Positions 40,241 to 49,761 of a DNA stretch of 64,000 nucleotides are shown here, one piece after another. The stretch's first letter is position 1, and each line of letters opens with the position of its first letter. The DNA lies in the NCBI RefSeq assembly GCF_019402665.1, contig NZ_VSST01000024.1, positions 1 through 64,000 of the forward strand. The letters run 5' to 3'. The notes beneath the pieces are model-generated. The model was not told where the DNA came from and ran no database searches. It saw only the letters and a program-made list of their open reading frames with translations. The DNA comes from Bradyrhizobium canariense. GTDB lineage: Bacteria > Pseudomonadota > Alphaproteobacteria > Rhizobiales > Xanthobacteraceae. Made by a program: the position numbers and the translations under genes.

Positions 40241-41578
40241 CTAGTTCGGCACCGCAGCCCTCGACGCCGGCTTGGCGGCCACCGCATTCGCGGTTTGGCC
40301 GTGCAGGAAGTCGTAGGCCGTATGCAGGGCCTTGTCGTCTTTCGCTTCCGGCGGGACATAGGACTGCGACCCGGTCTGCTCGGTGCCGTCGGCTGCCTGG
40401 AGATGGCCGCGCATCTGGGACTCCGCCATGGTGTCCATCCGGCCCTTCAGCTCAGCCGGCACGTCCTGGAGGATCTCGATGTCGGGCGCGATGCCCTGGG
40501 CCTGGATCGAGCGGCCCGAGGGCGTGTAGTAGCGCGCCGTGGTCAGCGCCAGCGCGCCGTTGCCGGTGCCGAGCGGAATGATGGTCTGCACCGAGCCCTT
40601 GCCGAACGAGCGCGTGCCGATCAGCGTCGCGCGCTTGTGGTCATGTAGCGCGCCGGCCACGATCTCCGAGGCCGAGGCCGAGCCGCCATTGACGAGAACC
40701 ACCAGCGGCTTGCCCTTGGTGAGGTCGCCTCCATGCGCCGTGAAGCGCTGGGTCTCTTCCGGATTGCGGCCGCGGGTCGAGACGACCTCGCCACGCTGCA
40801 GGAACGCACTCGACACCGATACGGCCTGGTCGAGCAATCCGCCCGGATTGTTGCGCAGGTCCATCACATAGCCGACCAGCTTCTCCGGCGGAACGTCCTT
40901 GGAGATCGATGCGATCGCCTTCTTCAGGCCATCGGTCGTCTGCTCGTTGAACGAGGTGACGCGGATATAGCCGATGTCGCCGTTCTCGACGTGGAAGCGC
41001 ACCGGGCGCACATGGATGATCTCGCGCTTGATCGCGACGTCGAGCGGGGCGTCGGCGCCCTTGCGCACGATCGTGAGCTTGGTCTGGGTCTCGACCGGCC
41101 CCTTCATCTTGTTGACGGCCTGCTCGAGCGTCATGCCCTGCACCGCATCGCCGTCGATCTTGCTGATGAGGTCGCCCGACATGATGCCGGCTTTAGACGC
41201 CGGCGTGTCGTCGATCGGCGAGACGACCTTGACGAGACCGTCCTCCATCGTGACCTCGATGCCGAGCCCGCCGAACTCGCCGGAGGTGGTCTCCTGCATC
41301 TCGGTCCAGGCCTTGTCGTTCATGTAGCGCGAGTGCGGATCGAGCGAGGTCACCATGCCGGTGATCGCGCCTTCGATCAGCTTGGCATTGTCAGGCTTCT
41401 CGACGTAGCTCGCCTTCACCCGCTCGAACACTTCGCCGAACAAATTGAGCTTGGAATAGGCGTCATCCGCGCTCGCTGCCGCCCGTGCCGCCCATACGCC
41501 GCCGTGCGGACTGGCTACCAGAAGGGTCAGACACGCTCCGGTGAGCGCGCCCAGTGGAAACAGCAGGGTTTTCCGCAT
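40241..41578 (-). CDS. ctpA: C-terminal processing peptidase, S41 family
   Basis: A 445-residue periplasmic protease. A signal peptide or anchor covers residues 1-30 (LLFPLGALTGACLTLLVASP). The PDZ domain spans about 90-170 (GGLGIEVTMEDGLVKVVSPI, GDLISKIDGDAVQGMTLEQAV). The catalytic S41 domain has the nucleophile in GGSASASEIVAGALHDHKRA and the Lys in GTRSFGKGSVQTIIPL. CtpA trims envelope proteins and murein hydrolases. The ATG at 41578 opens the signal peptide; the longer frame to 41680 is rejected. It is divergent from the hydroxy-acid oxidase gene. Confidence 0.93.
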   Translation of the reverse strand: MRKTLLFPLGALTGACLTLLVASPHGGVWAARAAASADDAYSKLNLFGEVFERVKASYVEKPDNAKLIEGAITGMVTSLDPHSRYMNDKAWTEMQETTSGEFGGLGIEVTMEDGLVKVVSPIDDTPASKAGIMSGDLISKIDGDAVQGMTLEQAVNKMKGPVETQTKLTIVRKGADAPLDVAIKREIIHVRPVRFHVENGDIGYIRVTSFNEQTTDGLKKAIASISKDVPPEKLVGYVMDLRNNPGGLLDQAVSVSSAFLQRGEVVSTRGRNPEETQRFTAHGGDLTKGKPLVVLVNGGSASASEIVAGALHDHKRATLIGTRSFGKGSVQTIIPLGTGNGALALTTARYYTPSGRSIQAQGIAPDIEILQDVPAELKGRMDTMAESQMRGHLQAADGTEQTGSQSYVPPEAKDDKALHTAYDFLHGQTANAVAAKPASRAAVPN

Positions 41579-41884
41579 GGATAGGCTGGCCTTTTTGCTT
41601 CGCGGTTCGGTGGGGCTGGGGAGCCGCCATGCAAATGGCGATCCAGCCTGCTTCTCACAATACCATTCTGGTTTCTTCAAGGCCGGGATGCCACGCCGGC
41701 GGGTACACCGTAAAAATCCCTTCGTCCGGACCTAAACTTTCGGCAACGTTGCAGGACCCGGTTGGTGCGCAGCGGGGGTCGGCCGGCCGGCCCACGCCTC
41801 GCTGCCATGCCATTTTAGGATGGTTTTGGCGCCCCGGACGGGTTAGGCGATGAGGGAAGGCTTCAAATTCTCGGGAGGATAACA
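41579..41884. other. Intergenic region between ctpA and the hydroxy-acid oxidase gene
   Basis: This 306-bp divergent gap must hold both promoters. I see only a 10-bp palindrome GCAACGTTGC at 41743-41752, a C/G-rich stretch around 41780-41800, and a ribosome site GGGAGGAT before 41885. No clear -35/-10 pair, no gene and no RNA signature were recognised. Confidence 0.4.
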
Positions 41885-43018
41885 ATGAACGAAGCACCCC
41901 GCATCCAACCGGAAAGGAACGTCGAGCTCGGCGCCAGCACCGAGCCGTTCCAGAATCTGCATGAATTCATCCGGAAAGCCCGCGCCAACCTCAACCAGAA
42001 TGCCTGGGATTATATCGTCGGCGCGGCCGAGACCGAGACCACCATGCGTCGCAACCGCATGGCACTGGACGAGATCGCCTTCCGCCCACGCGTGCTGCGC
42101 GATGTCCGCAAGGTCACCGGCTCGGTCGAGCAGTTCGGCCGCAAGATGCGCCTGCCGGTGGTACTCGCCCCCGTCGGCGCGCTTGAGATCTTCGATCCGG
42201 ATGGTGCGGCGAGCGTGGCACGCGCCTGCGGTCCTTTCGGTGCGGCGCACATGCTCAGTTCCGTGTCCGAGCCCGGCCTCGAGAAGACCGCCGAAGCTGC
42301 GCCCGACGCGCTGCGCCTCTACCAGCTCTATGTGCGCGGCGACGACGCCTTCGTTGCCGACGTCGTCAGCCGGGCCGAGAAGAACGCCTACGCCGCCTTC
42401 TGCCTGACCGTCGACACCGCTCATTACAGCCGTCGCGAACGTGACATCGCCAAGCGCTACGTTCGCGAGAGCCGCCTGCGCGCCACCGGCGGCGATTACC
42501 AGAAGGGTCTGGAGTGGCGGACGGTGAAGATGATCAAGGACAAGTTCAAGATCCCGCTGATCCTCAAGGGCATCGCGACGCCAGAGGACGCGCTGATCGC
42601 GATCGATCACGGCGTCGAATGGATCTACGTCTCCAACCATGGCGGCCGTCAGCTCGATCACGGTCGCGGCGCCATGCATGTGCTGCCCGAGATCGTCGAT
42701 GCCGTGAACGGCCGCGCCAAGATCATGGTCGATGGCGGTGTCTGTCGCGGCACCGACATCGTCAAGGCGATCGCGGCGGGCGCCGACCTCGTCGGCATCG
42801 GCCGGCTGCAATGCTGGGCGCTGGCGGCGGCCGGCGAAGCCGGCGTGGCGCGCATGCTGGAGCTGCTCGAGGACGAAGTGCTGCGCTGCCTCGGCCTCTT
42901 GGGTGCGACGTCGTTCGCCGAGCTCGACAAATCCTGCCTGCACCAGGCGACCGCAACCAACGCGCCGAGTGTGTTCAGCGCGTTTCCGCTGTTCGACCAC
43001 GAGCCATATCGATACTGA
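41885..43018 (+). CDS. FMN-dependent alpha-hydroxy-acid oxidase/dehydrogenase (LldD family)
   Basis: A 377-residue TIM-barrel flavoenzyme. Visible are the N-terminal NAWDYIVGAAETETTMRRNR, the FMN-site LPVVLAPVGALEI, the active-site Lys region PLILKGIATPEDA and the catalytic His/Arg in VSNHGGRQLDH, followed by KIMVDGGVCRGTDIVKA. Relatives oxidise L-lactate, glycolate or mandelate. ISNHGGRQ is standard, but substrate specificity is not decidable. It is followed 9 bp later by a HAD phosphatase gene, which suggests a shared operon, possibly for glycolate-type metabolites. Confidence 0.92.
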   Translation: MNEAPRIQPERNVELGASTEPFQNLHEFIRKARANLNQNAWDYIVGAAETETTMRRNRMALDEIAFRPRVLRDVRKVTGSVEQFGRKMRLPVVLAPVGALEIFDPDGAASVARACGPFGAAHMLSSVSEPGLEKTAEAAPDALRLYQLYVRGDDAFVADVVSRAEKNAYAAFCLTVDTAHYSRRERDIAKRYVRESRLRATGGDYQKGLEWRTVKMIKDKFKIPLILKGIATPEDALIAIDHGVEWIYVSNHGGRQLDHGRGAMHVLPEIVDAVNGRAKIMVDGGVCRGTDIVKAIAAGADLVGIGRLQCWALAAAGEAGVARMLELLEDEVLRCLGLLGATSFAELDKSCLHQATATNAPSVFSAFPLFDHEPYRY

Positions 43019-43026
43019 GTGAAAGG

Positions 43027-43659
43027 ATGCAGGTGACATCGCTCTCTCCCGGCAGCGCGGATGCGCTCCTGTTCGATCTCGGCCGCGTAGTGCTCGATAT
43101 CGATTTCTCCAAGGCAATCGCCTGCTGGGCGGGACATGCCGGCTGCAAGCCCGAAGCCATCGTCGCGCGCTATGTGCGGGACAGCGAAGCCTATCGGTTG
43201 CACGAGATGGGGAAGATCAGCGATGAGGATTATTTCGCCTCATTGCGAGCCTCGCTCGGAATCGGCATTTCGGACGCGCAGTTCCTGGAAGGCTGGAACG
43301 CGATCTTCGCCGGCGAAATGCCTGACATCGCCGAGCTGCTGCCGCGGGCAGCGAAGCAGATGCCGCTCTACGCTTTCTCCAACACCAACCGGCCGCACGT
43401 GGACCATTTCTCGAGGGAATATGCCGACCTCCTCGGCCATTTCCGCGAGCTGTATTTGTCGTCCAGCATCGGCTTGCGCAAACCGGATGCGGAGGCCTTC
43501 GACCACGTCGTTGCGGCGATCGGCGTGCCCGCCGGGCGCATCGTGTTCTTCGATGATCTTGCCGAAAACATCGAGGGAGCGCGGGCGCGCGGCTTGACGG
43601 CGGTGCATGTGACCTCGCCGCGTGACGTCGGGAACGCATTGAAGGCATTGGGCATTTGA
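43027..43659 (+). CDS. HAD superfamily phosphatase, YihX-like
   Basis: A 210-residue haloacid-dehalogenase-type hydrolase. Motif I is ALLFDLGRVVLDIDFSKA, where the second Asp of DxD is replaced by Gly as in the YihX/GPP group. Motif II is YAFSNTNRPHVDHF, the Lys motif LRKPDAEAFDHVV, and motif IV IVFFDDLAENIEGARARG. It acts on small phosphorylated metabolites. The start is uncertain: ATG 43027 abuts the GAAAGG site, while GTG 43033 has better spacing. It is co-oriented with the hydroxy-acid oxidase gene. Confidence 0.87.
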   Translation: MQVTSLSPGSADALLFDLGRVVLDIDFSKAIACWAGHAGCKPEAIVARYVRDSEAYRLHEMGKISDEDYFASLRASLGIGISDAQFLEGWNAIFAGEMPDIAELLPRAAKQMPLYAFSNTNRPHVDHFSREYADLLGHFRELYLSSSIGLRKPDAEAFDHVVAAIGVPAGRIVFFDDLAENIEGARARGLTAVHVTSPRDVGNALKALGI

Positions 43660-43827
43660 CGAGGAGTCGGTGTCGCGAAACCCACGGCGGCACCGCCCGC
43701 CGGGACCAATTTTGAGAAATTGAGGAACCCGATCACTTTGTGCATTTTTGTACAGAGTTCCGGGAACGGAATACCGCCTTCCGGACTCTTAGAGTCCGTT
43801 GGGACTTCTACGGACGGATGCATCATC

Positions 43828-44019
43828 GTGCTGGGCAAAACCTACCTCACCAAGCAGGCCTCTCTTCTTCTTGAATTCGCCAGGACAACTTCAGATTCGG
43901 ACCTTTCCGCCAAGCTTGTGAGCAAGGCCGCCGACCTGAAATCCCAGGCCGATCCGCTGCCCGACAAAGACCAGGGAGCCAAGGCGCCCGACGTAACTCC
44001 CGGGCAGGCAGGGAGCTGA
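43828..44019 (+). CDS. Small hypothetical protein
   Basis: A 63-residue product from a GTG start at 43828: a short N-terminal helix (LGKTYLTKQASLLLEFARTT), then SDLSAKLVSKAADLKSQ, and a Pro/Asp-rich tail. The N-terminal half resembles small rhizobial proteins of unknown role that I recall as reading KTYL.KQA..LL.FA. An open extension to 43720 starts MRNPITLC and has different composition. There is no membrane segment. The gaps on both sides (43660-43827 and 44020-44277) show no other gene. Confidence 0.55.
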   Translation: MLGKTYLTKQASLLLEFARTTSDSDLSAKLVSKAADLKSQADPLPDKDQGAKAPDVTPGQAGS

Positions 44020-44277
44020 TCGATGCAGCCCGGGGCGCTCGTCGTTCTCGCCTTGCCGTGATTTTCCTTGCCGTGATTTTCGTCGCTTCCATGGCCGCTC
44101 TCCTGCCGATTTGTCAGGTTCTTCGCATCATGCCGCGACGCGCTTGATCCTGCCTTCCGGAACAATGTGAAGCGGCGGGATGACTGTGCCCGCTCAGCGG
44201 TTTTTGCCTCTGCGCCCGCGCTCGGCTAGAAGACGTGCGGAACATTCGCCCGAACGTGCCGAGCAGGAGTTTTCGCC

Positions 44278-45489
44278 GTGGCCTTGATGCCGGTTTCCGA
44301 CGCGCTTGCCGCGGTGCTGGCGGGTGCAGAGCCGCTGCCGGAAGAAATGATTTCCCTCGACGAGGCCCATCATCGCGTGCTCGCGCGTGACCTCGCGGCG
44401 CGGCGCACGCAGCCGCCGCAGGCGATGTCGGCGATGGACGGCTACGCGGTGCGCGCGGCCGATGCCGCGACGATCGATTCGGAGCTCACCGTGGTCGGCG
44501 AAGTCGCGGCGGGCCGACCGTTCGCCGGGACGATCGGCGCCGGCGAGGCCGTACGGATCTTCACCGGCGGCGTCGTTCCCGGTGGCGCGGACGCCGTCGT
44601 GATCCAGGAGGACACGGTCGCCGCCGGCAAGCGGATCATGATCAAGGAAGCCGCGATCGCCGGTCGGCACATCCGCCCCGCCGGCGTCGATTTCCGCGAG
44701 GGTGACGTGCTCCTGCGCAAGGGAAGCCGTGTCACCGAGCGCGACCTCGCGCTCGCTGCCGGGATGAATCATCCGCACCTTGTCGTTTTCAGGCGTCCAA
44801 AGGTCGCGATTCTCGCCACCGGCGACGAGCTAGTGATGCCAGGCACCACGCCAGGCCACGGCCAGATCGTCTATTCCAACGGCTACGCCCTGCACGCGCT
44901 CGCCCGCAGCGAAGGCGCCGAGACGATCGACCTCGGTATTGCCGCCGACACGCTGGAGGCGACCACCGCCGGCATCCGCCGCGCCCGCGAGAGCGGCGCC
45001 GACATCCTGATCACGACCGGCGGCGCATCGGTCGGCGACCACGATCTGGTCCAGCAGGCACTGCGGGACGAAGGCATCGCGATGGCGTTCTGGAAGATCG
45101 CGATGCGGCCAGGCAAGCCGATGATGCACGGGCGACTCGGCGCAATGGGTGTGATCGGCCTGCCGGGCAATCCCGTGTCGTCCTACGTGTGCGCTTTCCT
45201 GTTCATGGTGCCGCTGATTCGCGCCCTGTCGGGCCGTTCAGTGATTCACCATCGCCGCGAACGCGCCGTGCTCGGCCGCGGCGTCGGCGCCAACGACCAG
45301 CGCGAGGACTATCTGCGCGCGCATCTGGAGGAGCGTGACGATGGCACACGCGTCGTTCTTCCCGTCAATCATCAGGACTCTTCGCTGCTTGCGAATCTCG
45401 CTGCAGCACAGGTACTTCTCGTGCGCGCACCATTCGCGCCGAAGGCCGAAGCCGGCACGGCTTGCGAAGTGTTGCGGCTCCCCGTCTGA
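44278..45489 (+). CDS. moeA: Molybdopterin molybdenumtransferase
   Basis: A 403-residue MoeA that inserts molybdate into adenylated molybdopterin. Visible are AMSAMDGYAVRAADAATIDS, PGGADAVVIQEDT, VAILATGDELVMPGTTPGHG, the nucleotide/metal region ITTGGASVGDHDLVQQAL and VIGLPGNPVSSYVCAFLF. GTG start at 44278 with AGCAGGAG upstream. It works downstream of MoaC (31386-31898); lexA follows. Confidence 0.96.
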   Translation: MALMPVSDALAAVLAGAEPLPEEMISLDEAHHRVLARDLAARRTQPPQAMSAMDGYAVRAADAATIDSELTVVGEVAAGRPFAGTIGAGEAVRIFTGGVVPGGADAVVIQEDTVAAGKRIMIKEAAIAGRHIRPAGVDFREGDVLLRKGSRVTERDLALAAGMNHPHLVVFRRPKVAILATGDELVMPGTTPGHGQIVYSNGYALHALARSEGAETIDLGIAADTLEATTAGIRRARESGADILITTGGASVGDHDLVQQALRDEGIAMAFWKIAMRPGKPMMHGRLGAMGVIGLPGNPVSSYVCAFLFMVPLIRALSGRSVIHHRRERAVLGRGVGANDQREDYLRAHLEERDDGTRVVLPVNHQDSSLLANLAAAQVLLVRAPFAPKAEAGTACEVLRLPV

Positions 45490-45550
45490 GCACCCCCGCA
45501 ACGCGCGTTCCGCGAACTTTGCTCTGTTCACGGTAAATTAAGCAGTTGCG

Positions 45551-45591
45551 GAACATGTATCGAACATATAGTGTCCGTTCATGATTTGTTT
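45551..45591. promoter_or_regulatory. lexA: LexA operator (SOS box) of lexA
   Basis: GAAC-N7-GAAC at 45551-45565 is the exact alphaproteobacterial SOS-box direct repeat. A second, weaker copy in the opposite sense is GTTC-N7-GTTT at 45577-45591. They lie 75-115 bp before the lexA start, as expected for autorepression. Confidence 0.85.
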
Positions 45592-45665
45592 CGAGCATGT
45601 AGCGGCTTATTGCCGAATTCTGCGTCTCGGAATCGGACGACATCAACCGGGGGACTTTGGTCGAG

Positions 45666-46367
45666 ATGTTAACGCGCAAACAATACGAGCTTCTGCGGTT
45701 CATCAGTGAACGTCTGAAGGAAAGCGGCGTGCCGCCCTCCTTCGACGAGATGAAGGATGCGCTCGATCTGCGCTCGAAGTCGGGCATCCATCGCCTGATC
45801 ACGGCGCTCGAGGAGCGTGGCTTCATCCGACGCCTGCCCAACCGCGCCCGTGCGATTGAAGTCATCAAGCTGCCGGAGCTCCAGGCAGCCGCCGGCAGCC
45901 GCCGCGGCTTCACCCCCAGCGTCATCGAGGGCAATCTCGGCAAGGTGCGTGCGGGCTCCAGCCTGCCCGCGGACGAGGGCGAACGCCCCGTGGCGGTACC
46001 GGTGATGGGCCGCATCGCGGCCGGCACGCCGATCGAGGCGTTGCAGACACGCAGCCACACCATCAGCGTACCGCCCGACATGCTCGGCTCGGGCGAACAT
46101 TACGCGCTGGAAGTGCGCGGTGATTCCATGGTTGATGCCGGCATCCTTGACGGCGACATGGCGCTGATTCAGCGCAACGAGAGCGCCGATACCGGCGACA
46201 TCGTGGTGGCGCTGATCGACGACGAGGAAGCGACGCTGAAGCGCTTCCGCCGTCGCGGCGCCTCGATCGCGCTCGAGCCCGCCAACGCTGCCTATGAGGT
46301 CCGCATCCTGCCGCCCAATCGGGTGAAGATTCAGGGCAAGCTGATCGGGCTTTACCGGAAGTACTGA
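45666..46367 (+). CDS. lexA: SOS repressor LexA
   Basis: A 233-residue repressor. The N-terminal winged helix begins [20 protein letters not shown] and contains the recognition region [20 protein letters not shown]. The self-cleavage site lies in [16 protein letters not shown]. The C-terminal peptidase has Ser in [17 protein letters not shown] and Lys in [12 protein letters not shown]. RecA filaments trigger cleavage after DNA damage. ATG 45666 matches the family start; TTG 45657 is upstream. SOS boxes precede the gene. Confidence 0.97.
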   Translation: MLTRKQYELLRFISERLKESGVPPSFDEMKDALDLRSKSGIHRLITALEERGFIRRLPNRARAIEVIKLPELQAAAGSRRGFTPSVIEGNLGKVRAGSSLPADEGERPVAVPVMGRIAAGTPIEALQTRSHTISVPPDMLGSGEHYALEVRGDSMVDAGILDGDMALIQRNESADTGDIVVALIDDEEATLKRFRRRGASIALEPANAAYEVRILPPNRVKIQGKLIGLYRKY

Positions 46368-46819
46368 TACCGGACGTACTTGATACCTGGAGAAGTTGGC
46401 GCCTCGCGCGCTTCCGATCGGCATCGCCGGTCAGAGATTGGAGCGGATCATCGTCCGCTCCGGCTGGATAGTCTTTCTGGTTCTGCACAGACTATCCGGC
46501 CCCTCCTCCGGCGCTGGCTACTCGCGACGCCCAAGAAGCAGCACCGAAACAGCACCGCTTCGCGGCTCGAGTGTGCGAGGAAACAGCGACCAGCGATCGA
46601 GGTCGTTGCACCAGCCGGCAATATTCGCGCATGCGCCTCCCGAATGCATCGCAACTCTCTTTGTTCCTATTGAATTCGGGAAAGATAATGTGATCGCGGC
46701 TTGCGGAAACCAGCCGCAGATTTGCCCACAACCGAGCAGAGCTTTCGTGCTTCAACTCTGATAGAGGCCTGCGCCTCGATAAGAGACGCGGGTTGCTATC
46801 CCAGCATGAGGAGCACCCG
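46368..46819. other. 452-bp gap after lexA with two strong hairpins
   Basis: No open frame here has convincing coding character. Two adjacent hairpins occur: 46440-46461 with perfect 8-bp arms GGAGCGGA, and 46462-46501 with 13-bp arms (GGCTGGATAGTCT paired to AGACTATCCGGCC, one G-T pair) and a 14-nt loop. Neither has a T-run. They may end the lexA transcript or belong to an untranslated RNA. The remainder (46502-46819) shows nothing beyond the GAGGAG site of the next gene. Confidence 0.45.
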
Positions 46820-47254
46820 ATGTGTGACTACAGCCTGCATGCCGTCGCGTCGCGCCCCGCCGAAGTCGGCGAGACGATCGTCACGACAAATTTCCGCGGC
46901 ACCTCGACGCGCGGCTTCGCCTCCGCAGCCGATCCGTCTGTTGCCGTCTGCCTGCTGCCGGGAACGGAGCTCGCCTTCGCAGACGACGTCCGCTACGACA
47001 ATCGCTGGATCTGGACGCGGACCATCAATTCCCGCGTGGGCAAGTTCGGCAAGATCGATCCGCACGTTCCCGACCGCCATCATGACGCGATCGAATTCCC
47101 CGACGGCAAATTTGTGCTGGTGACGCAGCTCGTCGAAGGCCAGCGCGCGACCGTGCTGCAACTGCCTGTGACCCAGTCGGTCATCGAGCGCGAGCACAAG
47201 GCGCAGATCATCGCCGAGAGGCAGCCGACCGTCACGCACCTGCCGATCGGCTGA
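46820..47254 (+). CDS. Conserved hypothetical protein
   Basis: A 144-residue soluble protein starting MCDYSLHAVASRPAEVGETI, with Cys at position 2. The middle part is CLLPGTELAFADDVRYDNRW, and the C-terminal half is VPDRHHDAIEFPDGKFVLVT, giving a beta-rich appearance. The ATG at 46820 has GAGGAG six bases upstream. I recall similar MCDYSLH proteins in rhizobia, without known function. An N-terminal Cys could act as nucleophile after Met removal, but that is speculation. It stands alone between lexA and comEC. Confidence 0.7.
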   Translation: MCDYSLHAVASRPAEVGETIVTTNFRGTSTRGFASAADPSVAVCLLPGTELAFADDVRYDNRWIWTRTINSRVGKFGKIDPHVPDRHHDAIEFPDGKFVLVTQLVEGQRATVLQLPVTQSVIEREHKAQIIAERQPTVTHLPIG

Positions 47255-47554
47255 AACAGCCGCCCTCCGGCTACGAGGTCGGAGGTCAGGATTGAATTGC
47301 CATCGCCGGCCGTGGCCGGCGAGATGGTGTGGTTTGCGCCAGCGAATCCGAGCGGACGCACCGACCCGCTGCGTTGCTCCGCACCATCAGATCAATCGTC
47401 GGCCTGCAAGTCGGTCTCCGCCGGCGTTGCGTCCTTGATGCGGGGCGCGGTCGCCTTCGGCGCAAGGCTGCCGTCGAAATCACCCTCGCCGGCGCCGGCC
47501 GGCAACCAGGGGCGGCTCGTGCCTCTCGCCCTCACCGCCTGAACCACAAATCCG
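47255..47554. other. 300-bp gap between the hypothetical gene and comEC
   Basis: The region is convergent. A minus-strand frame from GTG 47535 to a stop at 47392 (47 residues, ending KDATPAETDLQADD) has mildly coding-like use but no ribosome site or known family. Several C/G palindromes such as GCCGGCGCCGGC lie near 47485-47505. No terminator with a T-run is visible. Confidence 0.35.
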
Positions 47555-49675
47555 TCACTGCGTCAGCGCCAGTGCGCTCTGGCTGGCGAGCCGCTGCCGA
47601 TCGACCACCATCGCCGCGCAATCGGGCGGCGCGGGACGCGTCGTCACCACCAGCGCGGCCCGACTGCAATCGTCGGCGAGAGCGTCGACCCGCAGTGCCA
47701 GCGCGACCAGCCTCCCGTCGATCAGTGGCGTCACGCAGCCGGATTCGTCACAGGACACGCCATCAGCCAGCGAGGCTCTGCCGGCATCGCGCGGATCGGC
47801 GTCGGCAGCGAGCCATTCCTTGAGCAGAAAGCTGTCCTTGCTGGTCCTGATCAGGTGCAGATATCCGTCCTTGCCCCGCACCGCGACGCTCGCGCCATCC
47901 CCGGCGATCAGGATGTCGGGCTGCCGCGCCGACAGTCCCCAGAGGATCGCTGCCAGCAGCACCAAGGCGCCGGACCAGCGCAGCGGCGTCCGCAACAAGC
48001 CCAGCACGATGATTCCCAGGCTCGCCGCGATCAGCGGCCCGATCCCGAACGCCGCGATGCGGCCGACGGCACCCGGCAATGCTGCGACCCAGCGCGAGAC
48101 CGCGACCATCCAGTCGATGCCGATCCCCATCAGCCACCAGAACACGCTGTCCAGCCCGAACGGTGCAGCAAGCAGCCCCAACAGCCCCGCCGGCATCACC
48201 AGCGCCGAGACCACCGGCATCGCGCCGAGATTGGCGAGCACGCCGAACGGCGTGACACGGTGGAAGTGGAAAGCGGCGTAGGGTGTGGTCGCAAGTCCCG
48301 CAATCAGCGAAGCCATGAACAGCATCGCGATCTCGCGGCCGCCCCACATCGCAATGCGTGCAGTCGCCGAATGGTCCGGCGAGGCAAACAAATTCGGCAT
48401 GCCGATCTGCACCAGCGCCACCAGCCCGAGCGTTGCTGCAAACGACATCTGGAAGCTCGGATGCACCAGCGCTTCCGGCGCGACCGCGAGCACGATCAGC
48501 GCGGCGACAGCAAGCGTGCGGAAGGTGATGGCGCGGCGATCGACCATCACCGCGATCAGCACTACCGCGGTCATGAAGAACGACCTTTGCGTCGCGACCT
48601 CCGCGCCTGACAGCAGCAGGTAGAACGCAGCGGCGACCAGCGCGGCGGCGGCCGACCATTTCTTGATGGCGAAGCCGGCCGCCAGTCTGGGGATCAGAGC
48701 GAGCAGCGCGCGCACCGCGAAGAACACGACACCGGCAACGACCGCCATGTGATAACCGGAGATCGAGAGCACGTGGCCGAGGCCGGAGATGAACATCGCG
48801 TCGTTGACGGGCGTGGTGATCGCATCGCGCCGCCCGGTGAGCAGCGCGGTCGCGATCGCCCGGTTGTCGCCGTCGAGCGTCGCCCGGATGCGGGCATCGA
48901 TCGCATCGCGCAGGCCTTGCATGAAGGCCGCGTAACGCAGCCGCAAGCCGGCGGTCTCAGGCGGCGCCGCCACCGTGATTGCGCCCATCGCGAAGCCGGA
49001 GGCGCCGATGCCCTGGAAGAACATGTCACGCGAAAAGTCGTAGCTGCCGGGCCGCACCGGCGCGAGTGGCGGCATCAGCCGCGCCTTCAGCTGAACGAAG
49101 CTGCCGACCTCCGGCGCGGTGCCCTTGCGGACCGACAGGCGCACGCGCTCGAGCCTGACGTCGCTGCGTTGCGCCTCCATCGCCGTGACGCGCAGCACGA
49201 AACGATCGGTACGCTCGCGGATATCGCGGGCCTCGACGAAGCCCGACAACGACACTGAATAGAGCGCCTTGGCCAGCACCGGGTGGGCGATGCGCGCCGT
49301 CTTCCAGGTCGCCACGGCAAAACCGGCCGCGACCGCCGCGATCATGATGGCCGGGGCGAACAGCCGGCTCCGCCGCAACAGAGCCGCGCCAAGCAGGAGC
49401 GCGATGGCGGTCGTGGCGACGATCCACAGCACCGGCTCGTGATCGGCGGAAAAATAAAGCGCGATGCCGCAGCCAAACGCTACGGGCACCCACGGCAACA
49501 GCCGCCCGGCGCCAGCCTCGGCGCGTAGCCAGGCGCGGACGGTCTCGGCCAGCGATGTCCAGAGGTCGAGGCCTGCAGGCGCGAGGCCGCCAGCGGACGC
49601 GGCGCGGCCCGCGGGCCACGTCCCCGCGATCCCCTGCGACCGTACTGGCCGGCCCGGCTCCGCCATTCCCTGCAC
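47555..49675 (-). CDS. comEC: ComEC/Rec2-type competence membrane protein
   Basis: A 706-residue multi-spanning protein. The N-terminal DUF4131 part (about 45-220) contains RESGSYDF-like ARLMPPLAPVRPGSYDFSRD. The central Competence domain (about 250-520) has ISGLGHVLSISGYHMAVVAG and VATQRSFFMTAVVLIAVMVD, the family hallmarks. The C-terminal beta-lactamase-like part is short and lacks an HxHxDH motif, as in many alphaproteobacteria. In competent species it forms the DNA uptake channel; no other com genes are nearby. GTG 49675 or ATG 49666 are possible starts. Confidence 0.93.
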   Translation of the reverse strand: MQGMAEPGRPVRSQGIAGTWPAGRAASAGGLAPAGLDLWTSLAETVRAWLRAEAGAGRLLPWVPVAFGCGIALYFSADHEPVLWIVATTAIALLLGAALLRRSRLFAPAIMIAAVAAGFAVATWKTARIAHPVLAKALYSVSLSGFVEARDIRERTDRFVLRVTAMEAQRSDVRLERVRLSVRKGTAPEVGSFVQLKARLMPPLAPVRPGSYDFSRDMFFQGIGASGFAMGAITVAAPPETAGLRLRYAAFMQGLRDAIDARIRATLDGDNRAIATALLTGRRDAITTPVNDAMFISGLGHVLSISGYHMAVVAGVVFFAVRALLALIPRLAAGFAIKKWSAAAALVAAAFYLLLSGAEVATQRSFFMTAVVLIAVMVDRRAITFRTLAVAALIVLAVAPEALVHPSFQMSFAATLGLVALVQIGMPNLFASPDHSATARIAMWGGREIAMLFMASLIAGLATTPYAAFHFHRVTPFGVLANLGAMPVVSALVMPAGLLGLLAAPFGLDSVFWWLMGIGIDWMVAVSRWVAALPGAVGRIAAFGIGPLIAASLGIIVLGLLRTPLRWSGALVLLAAILWGLSARQPDILIAGDGASVAVRGKDGYLHLIRTSKDSFLLKEWLAADADPRDAGRASLADGVSCDESGCVTPLIDGRLVALALRVDALADDCSRAALVVTTRPAPPDCAAMVVDRQRLASQSALALTQ

Positions 49676-49761
49676 TCGGTGATACGCAACGAAGGCCGAA
49701 GCTACCGGAACGTGCAGGCGGGCGGATAGCGGTACGGATCAGGAACGAAAGGGCGCGCCCC

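Noticed and set aside
47392-47535. 47-codon minus-strand frame as a gene
   Set aside because: No ribosome site, no homology recognised, short length in high-GC DNA; mentioned only in the gap entry.
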